Shown here: positions 1 through 9,163 of the stretch, one piece after another | Position numbering within the stretch: the first letter of the stretch is position 1 | Layout: each line of letters begins with the position of its first letter | Assembly: GCA_026414975.1 (NCBI GenBank) | Contig: JAOAHZ010000001.1 | Location: 183,547 to 247,546 of the forward strand | DNA length: 64,000 bases | Direction: 5' to 3' | Source: Bacteroidia bacterium | GTDB taxonomy: Bacteria; Bacteroidota; Bacteroidia; SpSt-205 | The notes under the pieces: model-generated | Databases searched by the model: none | Told to the model about the DNA's origin: nothing | What the model saw: the letters and a program-made list of their open reading frames with translations, nothing else | Position numbers and translations under genes: made by a program

Positions 1-659
1 TCTATAAAGGATGGAGCTTTTTTTCGTAGAAACTGCCTGTAATCTCCCTCTGGAATAAAGCAAATCTCATAAGAGTCCTTTTTGTCAGCGACTCGACTAA
101 GCCCCCATTCTGCAGCCAAGGCGCGTGTGCGAGCTTTAGTAAGTTCTCCTAAAGGAAATAGCGTCTGCGACAGAACCTCTTGGGAGAGGCCCCACAGCAC
201 ATAAGACTGATCCTTGGTTAGGTCTACTGCCCGCTGAACAAAGTATCTTCCCCCTTCATAGCCAATCCGAGCGTAATGGCCTGTGGCTATAGCCTCGCAC
301 CGAAGCTGTTTAGAGCGCCTAAGAAGGGCATCCCACTTGATGTAGGTGTTACACAAAATGCATGGATTGGGGGTTCGTCCAGCTAGGTACTCCGAGACGA
401 AGTGGTCTATAACAGCTTGTCCAAACTCCTCTTGCAGGTCTAAGATATAATGAGGAAATTCGTAGGCCACCCCCACACTACGGGCATCGTTGATATCGTC
501 TAAGTTACAGCAGCCCGTATTTTTCCGCTTTGATAGGTCAGCGCTGTCATAACTCCACGTCTTCATCGTCAGTCCGATAACTTCGTGTCCCGCCTTCTTC
601 AAGAGAACAGCGGCTACACTACTATCTACGCCTCCACTCATCGCTACGAGTATCCGCAT
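1..659 (-). CDS. mnmA: tRNA-specific 2-thiouridylase MnmA (3' end outside window)
   Basis: Translating the minus strand from the ATG at 659 gives about 219 residues of MnmA before the window ends. MnmA activates U34 of Glu, Gln and Lys tRNAs with ATP and inserts sulfur to make 2-thiouridine. The N-terminus carries the PP-loop SGGVDSS (residues 8-14). The first catalytic Cys is in NPCILCN, GHYARI follows, and the second Cys is in YEICFIP, where the family usually has GICFI. The gene has its own TAGATTTG box 11 nt upstream. The C-terminal beta-barrel domain is not visible because the window cuts the gene. Confidence 0.95.
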   Translation of the reverse strand, partial: MRILVAMSGGVDSSVAAVLLKKAGHEVIGLTMKTWSYDSADLSKRKNTGCCNLDDINDARSVGVAYEFPHYILDLQEEFGQAVIDHFVSEYLAGRTPNPCILCNTYIKWDALLRRSKQLRCEAIATGHYARIGYEGGRYFVQRAVDLTKDQSYVLWGLSQEVLSQTLFPLGELTKARTRALAAEWGLSRVADKKDSYEICFIPEGDYRQFLRKKAPSFI

Positions 660-670
660 GATGTGCCTAA

Positions 671-678
671 CAAATCTA
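671..678 (-). promoter_or_regulatory. -7 box of mnmA (TAGATTTG)
   Basis: A perfect TAnnTTTG match on the minus strand ends 11 nt before the mnmA ATG, which would leave a leader of only about 7 nt. The position and consensus are seen; promoter activity is inferred. Confidence 0.6.
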
Positions 679-808
679 TCCTCACCGCTAAGGAAGGATT
701 TTTTTCCTCTTAGGAGCTAAACTCTACCATTCAGGTAGAACAGCCGTAAAAAGAACGGCTTAGGTCTGCACCTTTGTTACCAAAGTAGCCGCCCACACGA
801 AGCAAGCC

Positions 809-846
809 CAGGCGGTAGAGCTCCCTTCGGGTTGAGCTCCCGCCTG
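809..846. repeat. Long imperfect hairpin
   Basis: A seven-base outer arm (CAGGCGG / CCGCCTG) encloses a second arm GAGCT / AGCTC and an inner CCC / GGG with a short loop. It is the strongest stem in the holA-mnmA gap. It has no T-tract on either side, so it is not a classical intrinsic terminator. Confidence 0.6.
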
Positions 847-1032
847 TTTCGTTTTAATGGAGCGGCAATCGCCAACGCCTTTTGGATAGAGGGTAAGCTG
901 CCCAGACTCTTTAGGCCCATTTGTCTGAATGAGCTCTCGCCTGGCTTCTTTCCTTCAGGCATTCCCTATCTATAGGGTCAGGGGTATGCTCTATGCCCTT
1001 TACGCAGGGTTAGGAGCCGCCCTGGGTTGATT

Positions 1033-1983
1033 TCAGCCCACGAGCTTCTGGATCAGCCCTAAAATCAACTGCCCATCTCGTTGTCGGGAAGGGAGAATGC
1101 CTTTCTGCCGAGCTTCTGTTTCGCGGAGAAGCTGGAGAGATTTTAGACACCTGTCAAGGGGTATGTGCCGCATGGCTCGTTCGTATACCTTGGCTTGAAA
1201 GGGGAAGCGCAATCCTAATCTATCCTGTATTGCTCTTGTTATGGGGGGAGTGCGGGTAAGGTGAAGCCGAGCGACATTCTGGTAAAACACGCGGAGATGC
1301 CCCATAACCTGAGCCAAGGGGTAGTTCCTTACATCCTCTGCAAAAGCTGCCCCCACTTGTAGAGCTTTTCCTTTGTCTCCGTCCGCCAAAGCCTCGGTTA
1401 GCTTGTAGGGGGTATATTGGGGAGACAGCCCCAGCGCCTCTGCCACTTCATCAGGAGTTAGGGGGACAGCCCCATCTTGACCTCGGTATAAGCTGAGAAG
1501 CTCTAAGGTCTGATAGAGAAGGCGTAGGTCAGACCCTAAAACTTCCACGAGTAGAGCCGCTGACTCAGGCGGAAGAGAAAGTCCCCATCTTTCAGCTTGA
1601 TTCAGCACCCAATCCACGACCTCTTTGGGCCGAAGGGAAGAAAAAGATTCATAGCTAATCGCTGAACCTGCGGGCAGCTTGGGCTTGTCTGCTTGTGAGA
1701 ACTCCAAGATAAGCCGAGTGGTAGGAGCCGGGTTCTGGAGGTAGTGCTCCAATAGCTTAAGCTCAGCTACACCTAAGGTCTCTGCTTCCAGTAGGAGAAC
1801 CACCTTATACGGAGCGAGAAAGGGGGGTTCATAGAGCTGAGGAAAAGTAGATTCTCCAAAGGTTTTGCCTCGCCAGATAGTCAGGGCGAAATCGGCTGGC
1901 AGGCCTTGTAAAAGTTCGTCTATGAGGGCTTTTCGGCGCTGGGTGCGCCGAAATTCATCTTCCCCATAGAGTATCCAAATCAT
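1033..1983 (-). CDS. holA: DNA polymerase III subunit delta (HolA)
   Basis: This 316-residue protein matches the clamp-loader delta subunit, which opens the beta clamp and loads it on DNA together with DnaX and delta-prime. The typical N-terminal LYGEDEF motif is at residues 5-11 and a PPFLAPYKVVLL segment lies near residue 60. The length is close to the usual 330-350. The ATG overlaps the mfd stop by 4 nt (ATGA), so the two are probably translationally coupled in a yfcH-like/mfd/holA operon. No lysine- or arginine-finger ATPase site is expected in delta, and none is seen. Confidence 0.9.
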   Translation of the reverse strand: MIWILYGEDEFRRTQRRKALIDELLQGLPADFALTIWRGKTFGESTFPQLYEPPFLAPYKVVLLLEAETLGVAELKLLEHYLQNPAPTTRLILEFSQADKPKLPAGSAISYESFSSLRPKEVVDWVLNQAERWGLSLPPESAALLVEVLGSDLRLLYQTLELLSLYRGQDGAVPLTPDEVAEALGLSPQYTPYKLTEALADGDKGKALQVGAAFAEDVRNYPLAQVMGHLRVFYQNVARLHLTRTPPITRAIQDRLGLRFPFQAKVYERAMRHIPLDRCLKSLQLLRETEARQKGILPSRQRDGQLILGLIQKLVG

Positions 1984-4900
1984 ACTCGGGTGGGATGGGG
2001 TTGGCGCAGGACGTCAGCAAGCCCTTCTAAAAACACAAGCAAACGTTTAGGCGAATGCATGCCTCCGACCTCTAAAAGTAGGGCTTTGTCTGCCGGACTA
2101 AACTGAAAAGGAAGGCGAGGTCGCTGCTGATCCATGTATTCCAAAAGGGGCTGAAGGGGTACTTCAGGGGAGAGAGGCAGACGGGCTTTCTGACGGCGCA
2201 CCTGGATGTAAGGCAATCCCAGCTCATCCCCAAGCCAGCGTAGTCTCATCACATCGGCTAAAAGGAGAACCTCTGCCGGGGGAGGACCAAATCGATCTAA
2301 TATCTCCCGCAATACCGCTTGAAGACTCGCTTCATCCGAGCTACTGCTCAGCTTTTGGTATATCTCTAACCGAGTCGCTGCGTAAGGGATCCAAGTCTCT
2401 GGGATTCGGATCATCCAATCGCAGTCAACTGTGCAGCGAGGTTGTCTTTTTCCGGAGGATGTCTGAAGGGTCAGACCTTCTTCCTCTTGGATTTGAGCGA
2501 TGGCTTCTTCTAAGTACTCTTGAAAGAGATCATAGCCTACTTCGGCGATGAACCCACTCTGCTCTCGTCCAAAAAGGTCCCCCGCTCCACGCAACTCTAA
2601 ATCTCGCATGGCGATTTGAAAGCCGCTACCCAAATCGCTAAACTCTTCCAGAGCCTCCAAGCGCCGTAGCGCTTCTGGACTCAGAAAATGTAGGCCCGGC
2701 ACTAAGAAGTAACAATAAGCCCGCCTCCCACTGCGTCCTACGCGCCCCCGAAGCTGGTGTAGATCGCTTAAGCCAAAGCGATGAGCGTGATGAACGATTA
2801 TGGTATTCACATTCGGAATATCCAAGCCAGACTCCACGAGATTCGTGCTAACCAGCACATCTATCTGCTGATAGATGAAAGCAAGCAGAATGTCCTCCAC
2901 TTGTTTAGCAGGCATTTGAGCATGAACAAACGCTATCTCGGCTTGAGGGAGAAGCTGTCTCAGCTCCTGGGTAATTTTCGGTAGCTCCTGTATCTGGTTA
3001 TGGACAAAGAAGGCTTGTCCCTCCCGACTGAGTTCGCGTTCAAGGGCTTCCTTTACCAGCTCCCAAGAGAATGGCAGGACATGCGTCTCTACGGGTAGAC
3101 GATTTTTAGGGGGCGTGGTAATAAGAGAAATGGAGCGAATGCCATGTAGCGCCATCTGAAGGGTACGCGGAATAGGCGTAGCACTCATGGAGAGCGTATC
3201 CACCGTAGGGTACTTCTCCCGCAGCTTTTCTTTCGCCATGACACCAAACTTGTGCTCCTCGTCTATGATCAGTAATCCCAAGTCATGAAACTGCACATCA
3301 TCGGACAGCAGGCGATGCGTACCTATGATGATATCTATCTCCCCTTGAGCCAGCTTTTGAAGAAGGCGTTTTTGTTCCTTGGGGGACTGGAGGCGACTCA
3401 GAGCGCCCAAACGAACCGGGAAGCCTTCCAGCCGAGCTTCCATGGTGCCCAAATGCTGCATGACAAGTACCGTGGTAGGAGCTAAGAAGGCCACCTGCTT
3501 ACCCTCCTGGACCGCCTTGAACGCCGCACGGATTGCTACCTCTGTCTTGCCGAAGCCCACGTCCCCACATAAAAGGCGATCCATCGGATGAGGGCTCTCC
3601 ATATCCTTTTTTATCTCAGCGATTGCCTGTAGCTGGTCGGGAGTCTCCTCATAAGGGAAGCGTGATTCCATTTCAAGCTGTTGTAATGTGTCGCTACTAT
3701 AGGCGTAGCCGGGTAGCAGACGCCGTTTCGCATAAAGACGGACCAAATCTATGGCCATCTCACGCAAGCGGCGGCGAACTCGCTCGGTTGTACGCTGCCA
3801 GTCTGAGCTTCCCAGTCGGCTAAGCTTAGGTTCAGCCTCCCCTATAGCCCGATAGCGCCCAATCTCGTTAATCTGAGTAATCGGCACATACACCACCGCA
3901 TCATCAGCGAAAATAAGTCTCACCCCTTCCTGGGGGGGGTCTGACTTGGGAATCGTAACTAAACCCCCAAAGCGAGCTATACCGTATTGCCTATGGACGA
4001 CATAGTCGCCAGGTTGAAGTTCATACAGCTCTCGCAGCGCCAGCGCCTCACTTCGTCTAAAGCTACGATGAGTTGGAGGGGCATAAAACCGCCGAAATAT
4101 CTGATGGTCTGAATAAAAAGCCCGCTGAGTCTGGGGATCATAAAACCCCGCTGATAAACTGCCTAAGTGATAGACTACAGGGTAAGGGAGCTCCGCTTGT
4201 CTTAGGAGACGCTCTATACGCGCCTGCTGCTTTTCATTTTCCGCATATAAGTGAAGCGTCTCCAAGGGCAGCCCCCGTAAATGGTCATACAAGAGAGCCA
4301 AGTTATGGGGGAAACTGGGCTGGGGATGTGTAGGATAAGCCAGCACCTCCGTGGGAGCTAAAGCTGGCTCATGGCCGAGCTCCACCCCTCGACCAGCTAA
4401 AGACAGAAAGGTTGTTTCAGCGGCCTCATCTCCGAGGCGCTTTAGCTGAGCCAAACAGCCCTGCCCCTCTATTAGAATAATCTCGGCCTCCGAGGGCAAA
4501 AACTGATCTACCGTGGCTATGGGCTCAGCCTCTATAGCCGTAGGAGCTGGGAGCAGGTAGGCTTGGGTCAGCTCACCTTCTGACAGTTGGGTGTCAGGGT
4601 CGAAGCGCTGGATGCGGACGAGCTTATCCCCTTCAAATCGCAGACGCAGAGGGTGTACATGAGCATAACTGAAGACGTCCAAGACCGACCCGCGCCATGC
4701 GTATTCGCCTGGCATACTGACGGTATCCGTTTCGCTAAAATCGTATGCGCTCAGAAGCTCCAAAAGGAAGTCTCGATCAGCCGTACCGCCAGCATCCAAT
4801 CGGAATACATGAGACCGCCACCTTTCAGGACTAGGCAGCTTCTCGGCTAAGAGAGAGGCCGGGCCTACGATTAGCCAGACTTGACCCGCTAAAAGCTGAG

Positions 4901-5180
4901 TGATATAGTAGCTGCGCTCTAAGGCGAGAGCATTCTGCACAGAGGGGGAGGCTTTGGGGGAATGGGAAAGCACAGCTATGGGGGCTTCAGCTCCTGAGAA
5001 GAGCCTTAGGTCAGCGGCCACGGTCTGAGCCATTTCATCATGGGGTAAGAGGATAAAAAAGGTTCTTGGGCGCTTCTGGAAGGCGTAGGCTATCCAAAGC
5101 GCAGCCGCTGCACCCCGCAGCCCTTGGACGTGGGCAGGCCGCTTGAGGGCTTGAACTTCTGGGAGATTTAGCTCCATCAT
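1980..5180 (-). CDS. mfd: Transcription-repair coupling factor Mfd
   Basis: Mfd displaces RNA polymerase stalled at lesions and recruits UvrA. The 1066-residue product has the family order: a UvrB-like N-terminal part (1-350), a CarD-like RNA-polymerase-interacting domain near 390-445 (GDYVVHRQYGIARFGG), then a RecG-like translocase with Walker A GDVGFGKT (539-546), a DEEH box near 640 and SATPIPRTLQ. It ends in the TRCF domain. It is somewhat shorter than the roughly 1150 residues of E. coli Mfd. It starts 6 nt after the upstream epimerase-like gene and overlaps holA by 4 nt. Confidence 0.95.
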   Translation of the reverse strand: MMELNLPEVQALKRPAHVQGLRGAAAALWIAYAFQKRPRTFFILLPHDEMAQTVAADLRLFSGAEAPIAVLSHSPKASPSVQNALALERSYYITQLLAGQVWLIVGPASLLAEKLPSPERWRSHVFRLDAGGTADRDFLLELLSAYDFSETDTVSMPGEYAWRGSVLDVFSYAHVHPLRLRFEGDKLVRIQRFDPDTQLSEGELTQAYLLPAPTAIEAEPIATVDQFLPSEAEIILIEGQGCLAQLKRLGDEAAETTFLSLAGRGVELGHEPALAPTEVLAYPTHPQPSFPHNLALLYDHLRGLPLETLHLYAENEKQQARIERLLRQAELPYPVVYHLGSLSAGFYDPQTQRAFYSDHQIFRRFYAPPTHRSFRRSEALALRELYELQPGDYVVHRQYGIARFGGLVTIPKSDPPQEGVRLIFADDAVVYVPITQINEIGRYRAIGEAEPKLSRLGSSDWQRTTERVRRRLREMAIDLVRLYAKRRLLPGYAYSSDTLQQLEMESRFPYEETPDQLQAIAEIKKDMESPHPMDRLLCGDVGFGKTEVAIRAAFKAVQEGKQVAFLAPTTVLVMQHLGTMEARLEGFPVRLGALSRLQSPKEQKRLLQKLAQGEIDIIIGTHRLLSDDVQFHDLGLLIIDEEHKFGVMAKEKLREKYPTVDTLSMSATPIPRTLQMALHGIRSISLITTPPKNRLPVETHVLPFSWELVKEALERELSREGQAFFVHNQIQELPKITQELRQLLPQAEIAFVHAQMPAKQVEDILLAFIYQQIDVLVSTNLVESGLDIPNVNTIIVHHAHRFGLSDLHQLRGRVGRSGRRAYCYFLVPGLHFLSPEALRRLEALEEFSDLGSGFQIAMRDLELRGAGDLFGREQSGFIAEVGYDLFQEYLEEAIAQIQEEEGLTLQTSSGKRQPRCTVDCDWMIRIPETWIPYAATRLEIYQKLSSSSDEASLQAVLREILDRFGPPPAEVLLLADVMRLRWLGDELGLPYIQVRRQKARLPLSPEVPLQPLLEYMDQQRPRLPFQFSPADKALLLEVGGMHSPKRLLVFLEGLADVLRQPHPTRV

Positions 5181-5186
5181 TTCGGA

Positions 5187-6068
5187 CTAAGGTAGAAGGT
5201 CTCGGACAGCTTCGTCAAGAGTCGGATAAGTGAAAGAGAACCCTTCGGATAAGAGACGCTGAGGCACCGCATAGACCCCACGCGTGAGAGTGAGTGCCAT
5301 CTCACCAAAAGCGAAACGGAGCGCCGACTCGGGAATGGGGACTAAGAGAAGCCCCTTTTTGCGGCGGAGGATAACTTCTGCCAGCTCCTTAGCGCTTACA
5401 GGCTGGGGAGCTGTGAGGTTATACACCCCCGTTTTAGCAGGCTGTTCCATAATCCATAGGAAGGCCCGCACCACATCTGTTAGATGAACCCACGAAAATC
5501 CCTGCACCCCGGGAAGGAAGTAACTACCTATTCCGAACCAGAAGGCGCGGCGCAGCTGAATCCAAGCTCCACCCGTGCGAGCCAAGACGACCCCCAACCG
5601 CAAGATAACCGCAGAGGGAGAGGCTTCTTGCGCGGCCTTTTCCCAGGCTTGGGCCAAGCCAGCCAGAAAGTCTGTCCCCGGTGGGCTCGTCTCAGCAAGC
5701 CGCTCCATGGAGAGGGTGTGCCCGTAGTACCCCACCGCAGAGGCAGATAAGAGCCGCGCCTGAGGGACATAGCGCTGCATCCATTGGCTCAACTGATGGG
5801 TAAGTTCCACCCGACTCTCCCAGAGCTCTCGCTTGTAAGTCTCTGTCCAGCGCCTTGCGGCTATATTAGCCCCAGCTAAGTTTATTACCGCCTCTATCTT
5901 CTCTTCCGAAAGGTGGGGCGGGATGTGACGACCATCCCACTGAATAAAGGCGGGGGACTGTGGAGCCTGACGAGTCAAGACAAGCGGCTCATATCCCGCT
6001 TTCCGTAAAGCTGGGATTAGAGCTTGCCCGATAAGTCCTGTACCCCCCGTCAAAAGTACCTTTCGCAC
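5187..6068 (-). CDS. TIGR01777-family NAD(P)-dependent epimerase (YfcH-like)
   Basis: The protein opens with a Rossmann motif, KVLLTGGTGLIGQAL, and contains INLAGANIA and SAVGYYG, which are hallmarks of the TIGR01777/YfcH branch of extended short-chain dehydrogenases. The substrate of this family is not established. I chose the GTG at 6068, directly before RKVLLTGG (293 residues). A TTG at 6083 would add five residues. An AGGAGG lies three bases before this GTG, one of few Shine-Dalgarno-like sequences noticed here, though its spacing is short. The gene heads the mfd-holA operon. Confidence 0.8.
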   Translation of the reverse strand: MRKVLLTGGTGLIGQALIPALRKAGYEPLVLTRQAPQSPAFIQWDGRHIPPHLSEEKIEAVINLAGANIAARRWTETYKRELWESRVELTHQLSQWMQRYVPQARLLSASAVGYYGHTLSMERLAETSPPGTDFLAGLAQAWEKAAQEASPSAVILRLGVVLARTGGAWIQLRRAFWFGIGSYFLPGVQGFSWVHLTDVVRAFLWIMEQPAKTGVYNLTAPQPVSAKELAEVILRRKKGLLLVPIPESALRFAFGEMALTLTRGVYAVPQRLLSEGFSFTYPTLDEAVRDLLP

Positions 6069-6205
6069 AGCCCTCCTAAACAAATAGCACGCCCGACCCC
6101 AGTTCTACAGCTCCAGCCTTCATTGATACCCATCTGACTATCTTGCCGGCTTATTTAGGCTATCCGATTCGCCCCCACGGCCTAAGTCCAGAAGAGCTTT
6201 CCCCA

Positions 6206-6748
6206 TTACTGAGGCGGCAAGGTTAGACGACCCTTGAGTATCTCTTGAATGAGCTGCTCAGGGGGCTTGCCCAGGGTCTCAATCGAACGGCGAGCGTCTT
6301 TGGCTAACTCATGGTCAGGATAGAACCGCAAAAAGTCTTCGTACCGCTCACGCGCCTTGGCTGTGTCCTGCAAGGCCGTCTCATACAGAAATGCCTCATA
6401 AAACAGGGCTTTGGGAGCCAGAGAGGACCGATGTCGGAATCGCTCATCCACCTGCCGTAGAATCCCTACAGCGCGGGAAGCATCGCCAAAATAAGTCCCG
6501 TAAATCTCAGCCGCTTCTATCAAGAGCCGGGGAACTTCAGCGTGATTGGGGTATTTCTTGGCAAATGCTTCTTCCTTGCGCGCAAGTTCTAAGGCAGTAC
6601 TCATGAATAAGGAGCTTTGGGCCCCCTGTTTCTCTAACAACACGCGGAGGTCCCTTTGGAGCTTGCTTATTTCATCAAGCTCCGGCAGGCGTGGCGCACA
6701 TGCCACGAGCAAGAGTCCTATTTCACTGACAAGCTTCAGCCAGCGCAT
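6206..6748 (-). CDS. TPR-containing lipoprotein (BamD-like fold)
   Basis: A short signal sequence from the ATG at 6748 ends in a lipobox (LLLVAC), so the mature protein is probably lipid-anchored. The rest (180 residues in all) is helical, with tetratricopeptide-like repeats such as YPNHAEVPRLLIEAAEIY and RYEDFLRFYPDHELAKDA. This pattern resembles BamD/YfiO or YbgF helices but is too short to assign a role. An in-frame TTG or ATG further upstream would place the signal peptide internally, so I reject the longer form. The start overlaps the 3' end of hisS, which suggests coupling. Confidence 0.7.
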   Translation of the reverse strand: MRWLKLVSEIGLLLVACAPRLPELDEISKLQRDLRVLLEKQGAQSSLFMSTALELARKEEAFAKKYPNHAEVPRLLIEAAEIYGTYFGDASRAVGILRQVDERFRHRSSLAPKALFYEAFLYETALQDTAKARERYEDFLRFYPDHELAKDARRSIETLGKPPEQLIQEILKGRLTLPPQ

Positions 6749-8057
6749 GGAGTGGAAGGGTTTGCTGCGTGTGATGATGGAGGTCCTTGAGCTGAGCTGT
6801 TTCGGTTTGTTCTTCATGAGCTCCTACGATGACTATCCAACGAAAGCCCCGACGCTGAGCGTATTCCAACTGTTTAGTGAGCTTTTTAGGAGCAGGGTAA
6901 GCGAAAGCCGATTGACCCGCAGCATGGAGGGTACGCACTATGTGCTGCACGTAGGTAGGAGAAGCATCTATCCAGGCCACAAGGACTGACGAGGGCCCAG
7001 CTTCCGAAGCCCCTGTATCTTCCAGCAAAGCAAAGATTCGCTCAATGCCGAAAGAGAGTCCCATCGCAGGTAAATCAGGCCCTCCGAAGTCAGACACTAA
7101 GCTGGCATAGGCTCCGCCTGCGGCAATGCTTCCTACTCCGCTCCCCGGCACCCGTATCTCATACACATAACCCGTGTAATACTCCAAGCCCCGCGCAAGT
7201 GTAGGGTCCCATTTCACTCGGAGGGCTTCATCCGAGGAGCCTAAAAGAGAAGGTAAAACAGACAGGTCCGACTGCAGAGAAGGCACCTTCGCTATCTCAT
7301 TGAAGAGCGCCTCTGAGACATCCAGGCCAGGATTGAGCCAAGCAGGTAAAGTATATCCCTCCTCTCGGAAGAGGGCTTCTACAGTAGGCCAGCCTATCTT
7401 ATCGGCCTTATCTAAGCGTGCGCAAAATGTCCCGAACTGTTCGGCAGGCCACTTTACTTCTTGAGCGGCATATTCTAAAAGGGCTCGGTGATTAAGGTGT
7501 AGCACAGCTCCTTGGATTCCGAGAGCCTTTAGCCCGGCCCGAGCGATATCTATCATCTCTAAAAGGGGGACGATACCTTCTGCCCCAACAATATCTACAT
7601 CACACTGATAAAATTCTCGGAAACGCCCGCGCTGAGGGCGATCTGCTCGCCAGACTGGCTGAATCTGATATCGCTTGAAAGGAAATACCAGCTCCCCTGC
7701 ATGCTGGGCCACCCAGCGCGCCATGGGAACGGTAAGATCATAACGAAGCGCTTTGTCTGTAATGTAAGGCAGGAGCGTAGTACTACTCTGAGTAGCCTCA
7801 TCAGGCACACCAGCGAGAAAATCACCTGAGTTTAGGATGCGAAAGAGGAGCTTATCCCCTTCCTCCCCGTATTTGCCCAGGAGTACAGATAGAAGCTCCA
7901 CGGCGGGGGTCTCCAAAGGCTCATACCCGTATTGTTCAAAGATTTGGGCCAGAGTATGGAGAAGGCGGCGGCGGCGCCTGACCTCAGCTGGGCCAAAATC
8001 CCGAAAACCTGAAGGTAAAGCTGGACGAACTTTTTCAGGCTTCAGGGCCCTTGGCAA
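6723..8057 (-). CDS. hisS: Histidyl-tRNA synthetase
   Basis: This class II aminoacyl-tRNA synthetase charges tRNA-His. The 444-residue protein begins with PSGFRDFGPAE and has motif 2 around FREFYQCDVDIVG. It also has the HisRS-specific LARGLEYYTGYVYEI block and motif 3 near GLSFGIERI. The C-terminal anticodon-binding domain is present. The start overlaps the end of rpsB by 23 nt, an uncommon arrangement for these two genes. The usual rpsB partner, tsf, is not here. Confidence 0.95.
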   Translation of the reverse strand: MPRALKPEKVRPALPSGFRDFGPAEVRRRRRLLHTLAQIFEQYGYEPLETPAVELLSVLLGKYGEEGDKLLFRILNSGDFLAGVPDEATQSSTTLLPYITDKALRYDLTVPMARWVAQHAGELVFPFKRYQIQPVWRADRPQRGRFREFYQCDVDIVGAEGIVPLLEMIDIARAGLKALGIQGAVLHLNHRALLEYAAQEVKWPAEQFGTFCARLDKADKIGWPTVEALFREEGYTLPAWLNPGLDVSEALFNEIAKVPSLQSDLSVLPSLLGSSDEALRVKWDPTLARGLEYYTGYVYEIRVPGSGVGSIAAGGAYASLVSDFGGPDLPAMGLSFGIERIFALLEDTGASEAGPSSVLVAWIDASPTYVQHIVRTLHAAGQSAFAYPAPKKLTKQLEYAQRRGFRWIVIVGAHEEQTETAQLKDLHHHTQQTLPLHALAEACQ

Positions 8058-8757
8058 GGGACTCTACTTTCGCTGCTTCCAATCCCTCTCGTATCGCTGC
8101 CGTGATGACCCCAGTGATTAGCTCTATAGACTTGGTGGAATCGTCATTAGAAGGAATAGGGAAGGTTACCTTAGTGGGGTCAGCGTTCGTATCCACGATA
8201 GCAAACGTAGGGATATTGAGGCGGTTAGCTTCAGCCAAGGCTATCTCCTCTTCTACAATATCCACGATATACACTCCAGCAGGGGGAAAGTGAGGCATTC
8301 GTGCAATGCCCCCGAGAAAGCGCTCCAGTTTCTCCTTTTCACGAAGCTTTTGAAGACGCTCCCGCTTAGAAATCTTCTCAAAGGTACCATCGCGCATCAT
8401 GCGCTCAATAGCTTCCATTTTGGTGATAGAGCGGCGGATGGTCTTATAGTTAGTGAGCATACCACCCAACCAGCGCTCAGTGACATAAGGCATGCCAACG
8501 GACTCAGCCATCTCTTTGAGAATCTCTCTTGCCTGCTTCTTCGTTCCTACGTACAAAATGGAGCGTCCTTGACGAGCAATTTCTCGCACCGCTTTGGCCG
8601 CATCTTCTAAAAGGCGCTGGGTCTTGAGAACATCTATAAGGTGGATTTTGTCCTTTTCCATGAAAATGTAAGGGCGCATGCGAGGGTTCCAGCGACTGCG
8701 CAAGTGCCCCAAATGAACACGCGCCTCTAAAAGCTGCTCTACTGTAGGGATGTACAT
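8035..8757 (-). CDS. rpsB: 30S ribosomal protein S2
   Basis: S2 binds the head-body junction of the 30S subunit. The 240-residue product shows the conserved N-terminus EQLLEARVHLGHLRSRWNPRMRPYIF. ILYVGTKKQAREI, RWLGGMLTNYKTI and IPTFAIVDTNADP follow. It starts one base after the rpsI stop codon, giving rplM-rpsI-rpsB as in other Bacteroidota. Downstream, hisS overlaps its last codons in place of the usual tsf. Confidence 0.97.
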   Translation of the reverse strand: MYIPTVEQLLEARVHLGHLRSRWNPRMRPYIFMEKDKIHLIDVLKTQRLLEDAAKAVREIARQGRSILYVGTKKQAREILKEMAESVGMPYVTERWLGGMLTNYKTIRRSITKMEAIERMMRDGTFEKISKRERLQKLREKEKLERFLGGIARMPHFPPAGVYIVDIVEEEIALAEANRLNIPTFAIVDTNADPTKVTFPIPSNDDSTKSIELITGVITAAIREGLEAAKVESLAKGPEA

Positions 8758-8758
8758 A

Positions 8759-9163
8759 CTATCGCTTGGAAAACTGGAAGCTTTTGCGGGCTTTCTTGTG
8801 TCCGTAGTGCTTGCGCTCCACTTGGCGGGAGTCCACGGTTAGAAGGCCGGCTTTGCGGAGGAAAGGACGGCGAGTTTCATCCTCTTGAACGAAGGCTCGG
8901 GCGATAGCCAAGCGTAGGGCTTCAGCTTGTCCCTTTATGCCTCCTCCCTTCGCATAAGCGATAATATCATACCGGCCAGGGTCTAAGCCTAATACCTCAA
9001 AAGGACGCAGAATCTCAAGCTGATAAATCTCCGAGGGAAAGTACTCCTTCCACGGACGGCGATTGACTAAAAACCGACCCGAACCCGGACGCAGATAGAG
9101 CCGAATCACAGCATTTTTTCTGCGCCCTACGGCATGGATATAGCTCTGCAAAGTAGCATTCAT
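8759..9163 (-). CDS. rpsI: 30S ribosomal protein S9
   Basis: S9 contacts P-site tRNA with its C-terminal tail. The 134-residue protein has the conserved AVGRRKNAVIRLYLRPGSG start and RPFEVLGL in the middle. It ends in the typical basic tail KHYGHKKARKSFQFSKR. Its ATG overlaps the rplM stop by 4 nt. Confidence 0.97.
   Translation of the reverse strand: MNATLQSYIHAVGRRKNAVIRLYLRPGSGRFLVNRRPWKEYFPSEIYQLEILRPFEVLGLDPGRYDIIAYAKGGGIKGQAEALRLAIARAFVQEDETRRPFLRKAGLLTVDSRQVERKHYGHKKARKSFQFSKR

Larger units (their letters stand above)
660..1032. other. 373-bp gap with several hairpins; candidate structured RNA
   Basis: The gap separates holA (ends 1033) from mnmA (starts 659) and holds no convincing gene. 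It contains several inverted repeats: a long stem at 809-846 (CAGGCGG / CCGCCTG outside, GAGCT / AGCTC and CCC / GGG inside), 724-740 (TCTACC / GGTAGA), 743-761 (AGCCGT / ACGGCT), a CTTTG / CAAAG stem at 772-785, and CCCTA / TAGGG at 965-978. It does not show the conserved blocks of RNase P RNA, tmRNA or SRP RNA. A 61-codon minus-strand ORF at 777-962 has no recognisable features. It could be an unrecognised ncRNA or only 3' UTR structure. Confidence 0.35.

Noticed and set aside
777..962. 61-codon minus-strand ORF in the holA-mnmA gap
   Set aside because: It has a strong hairpin inside it, no recognisable motif and no promoter box near its start.
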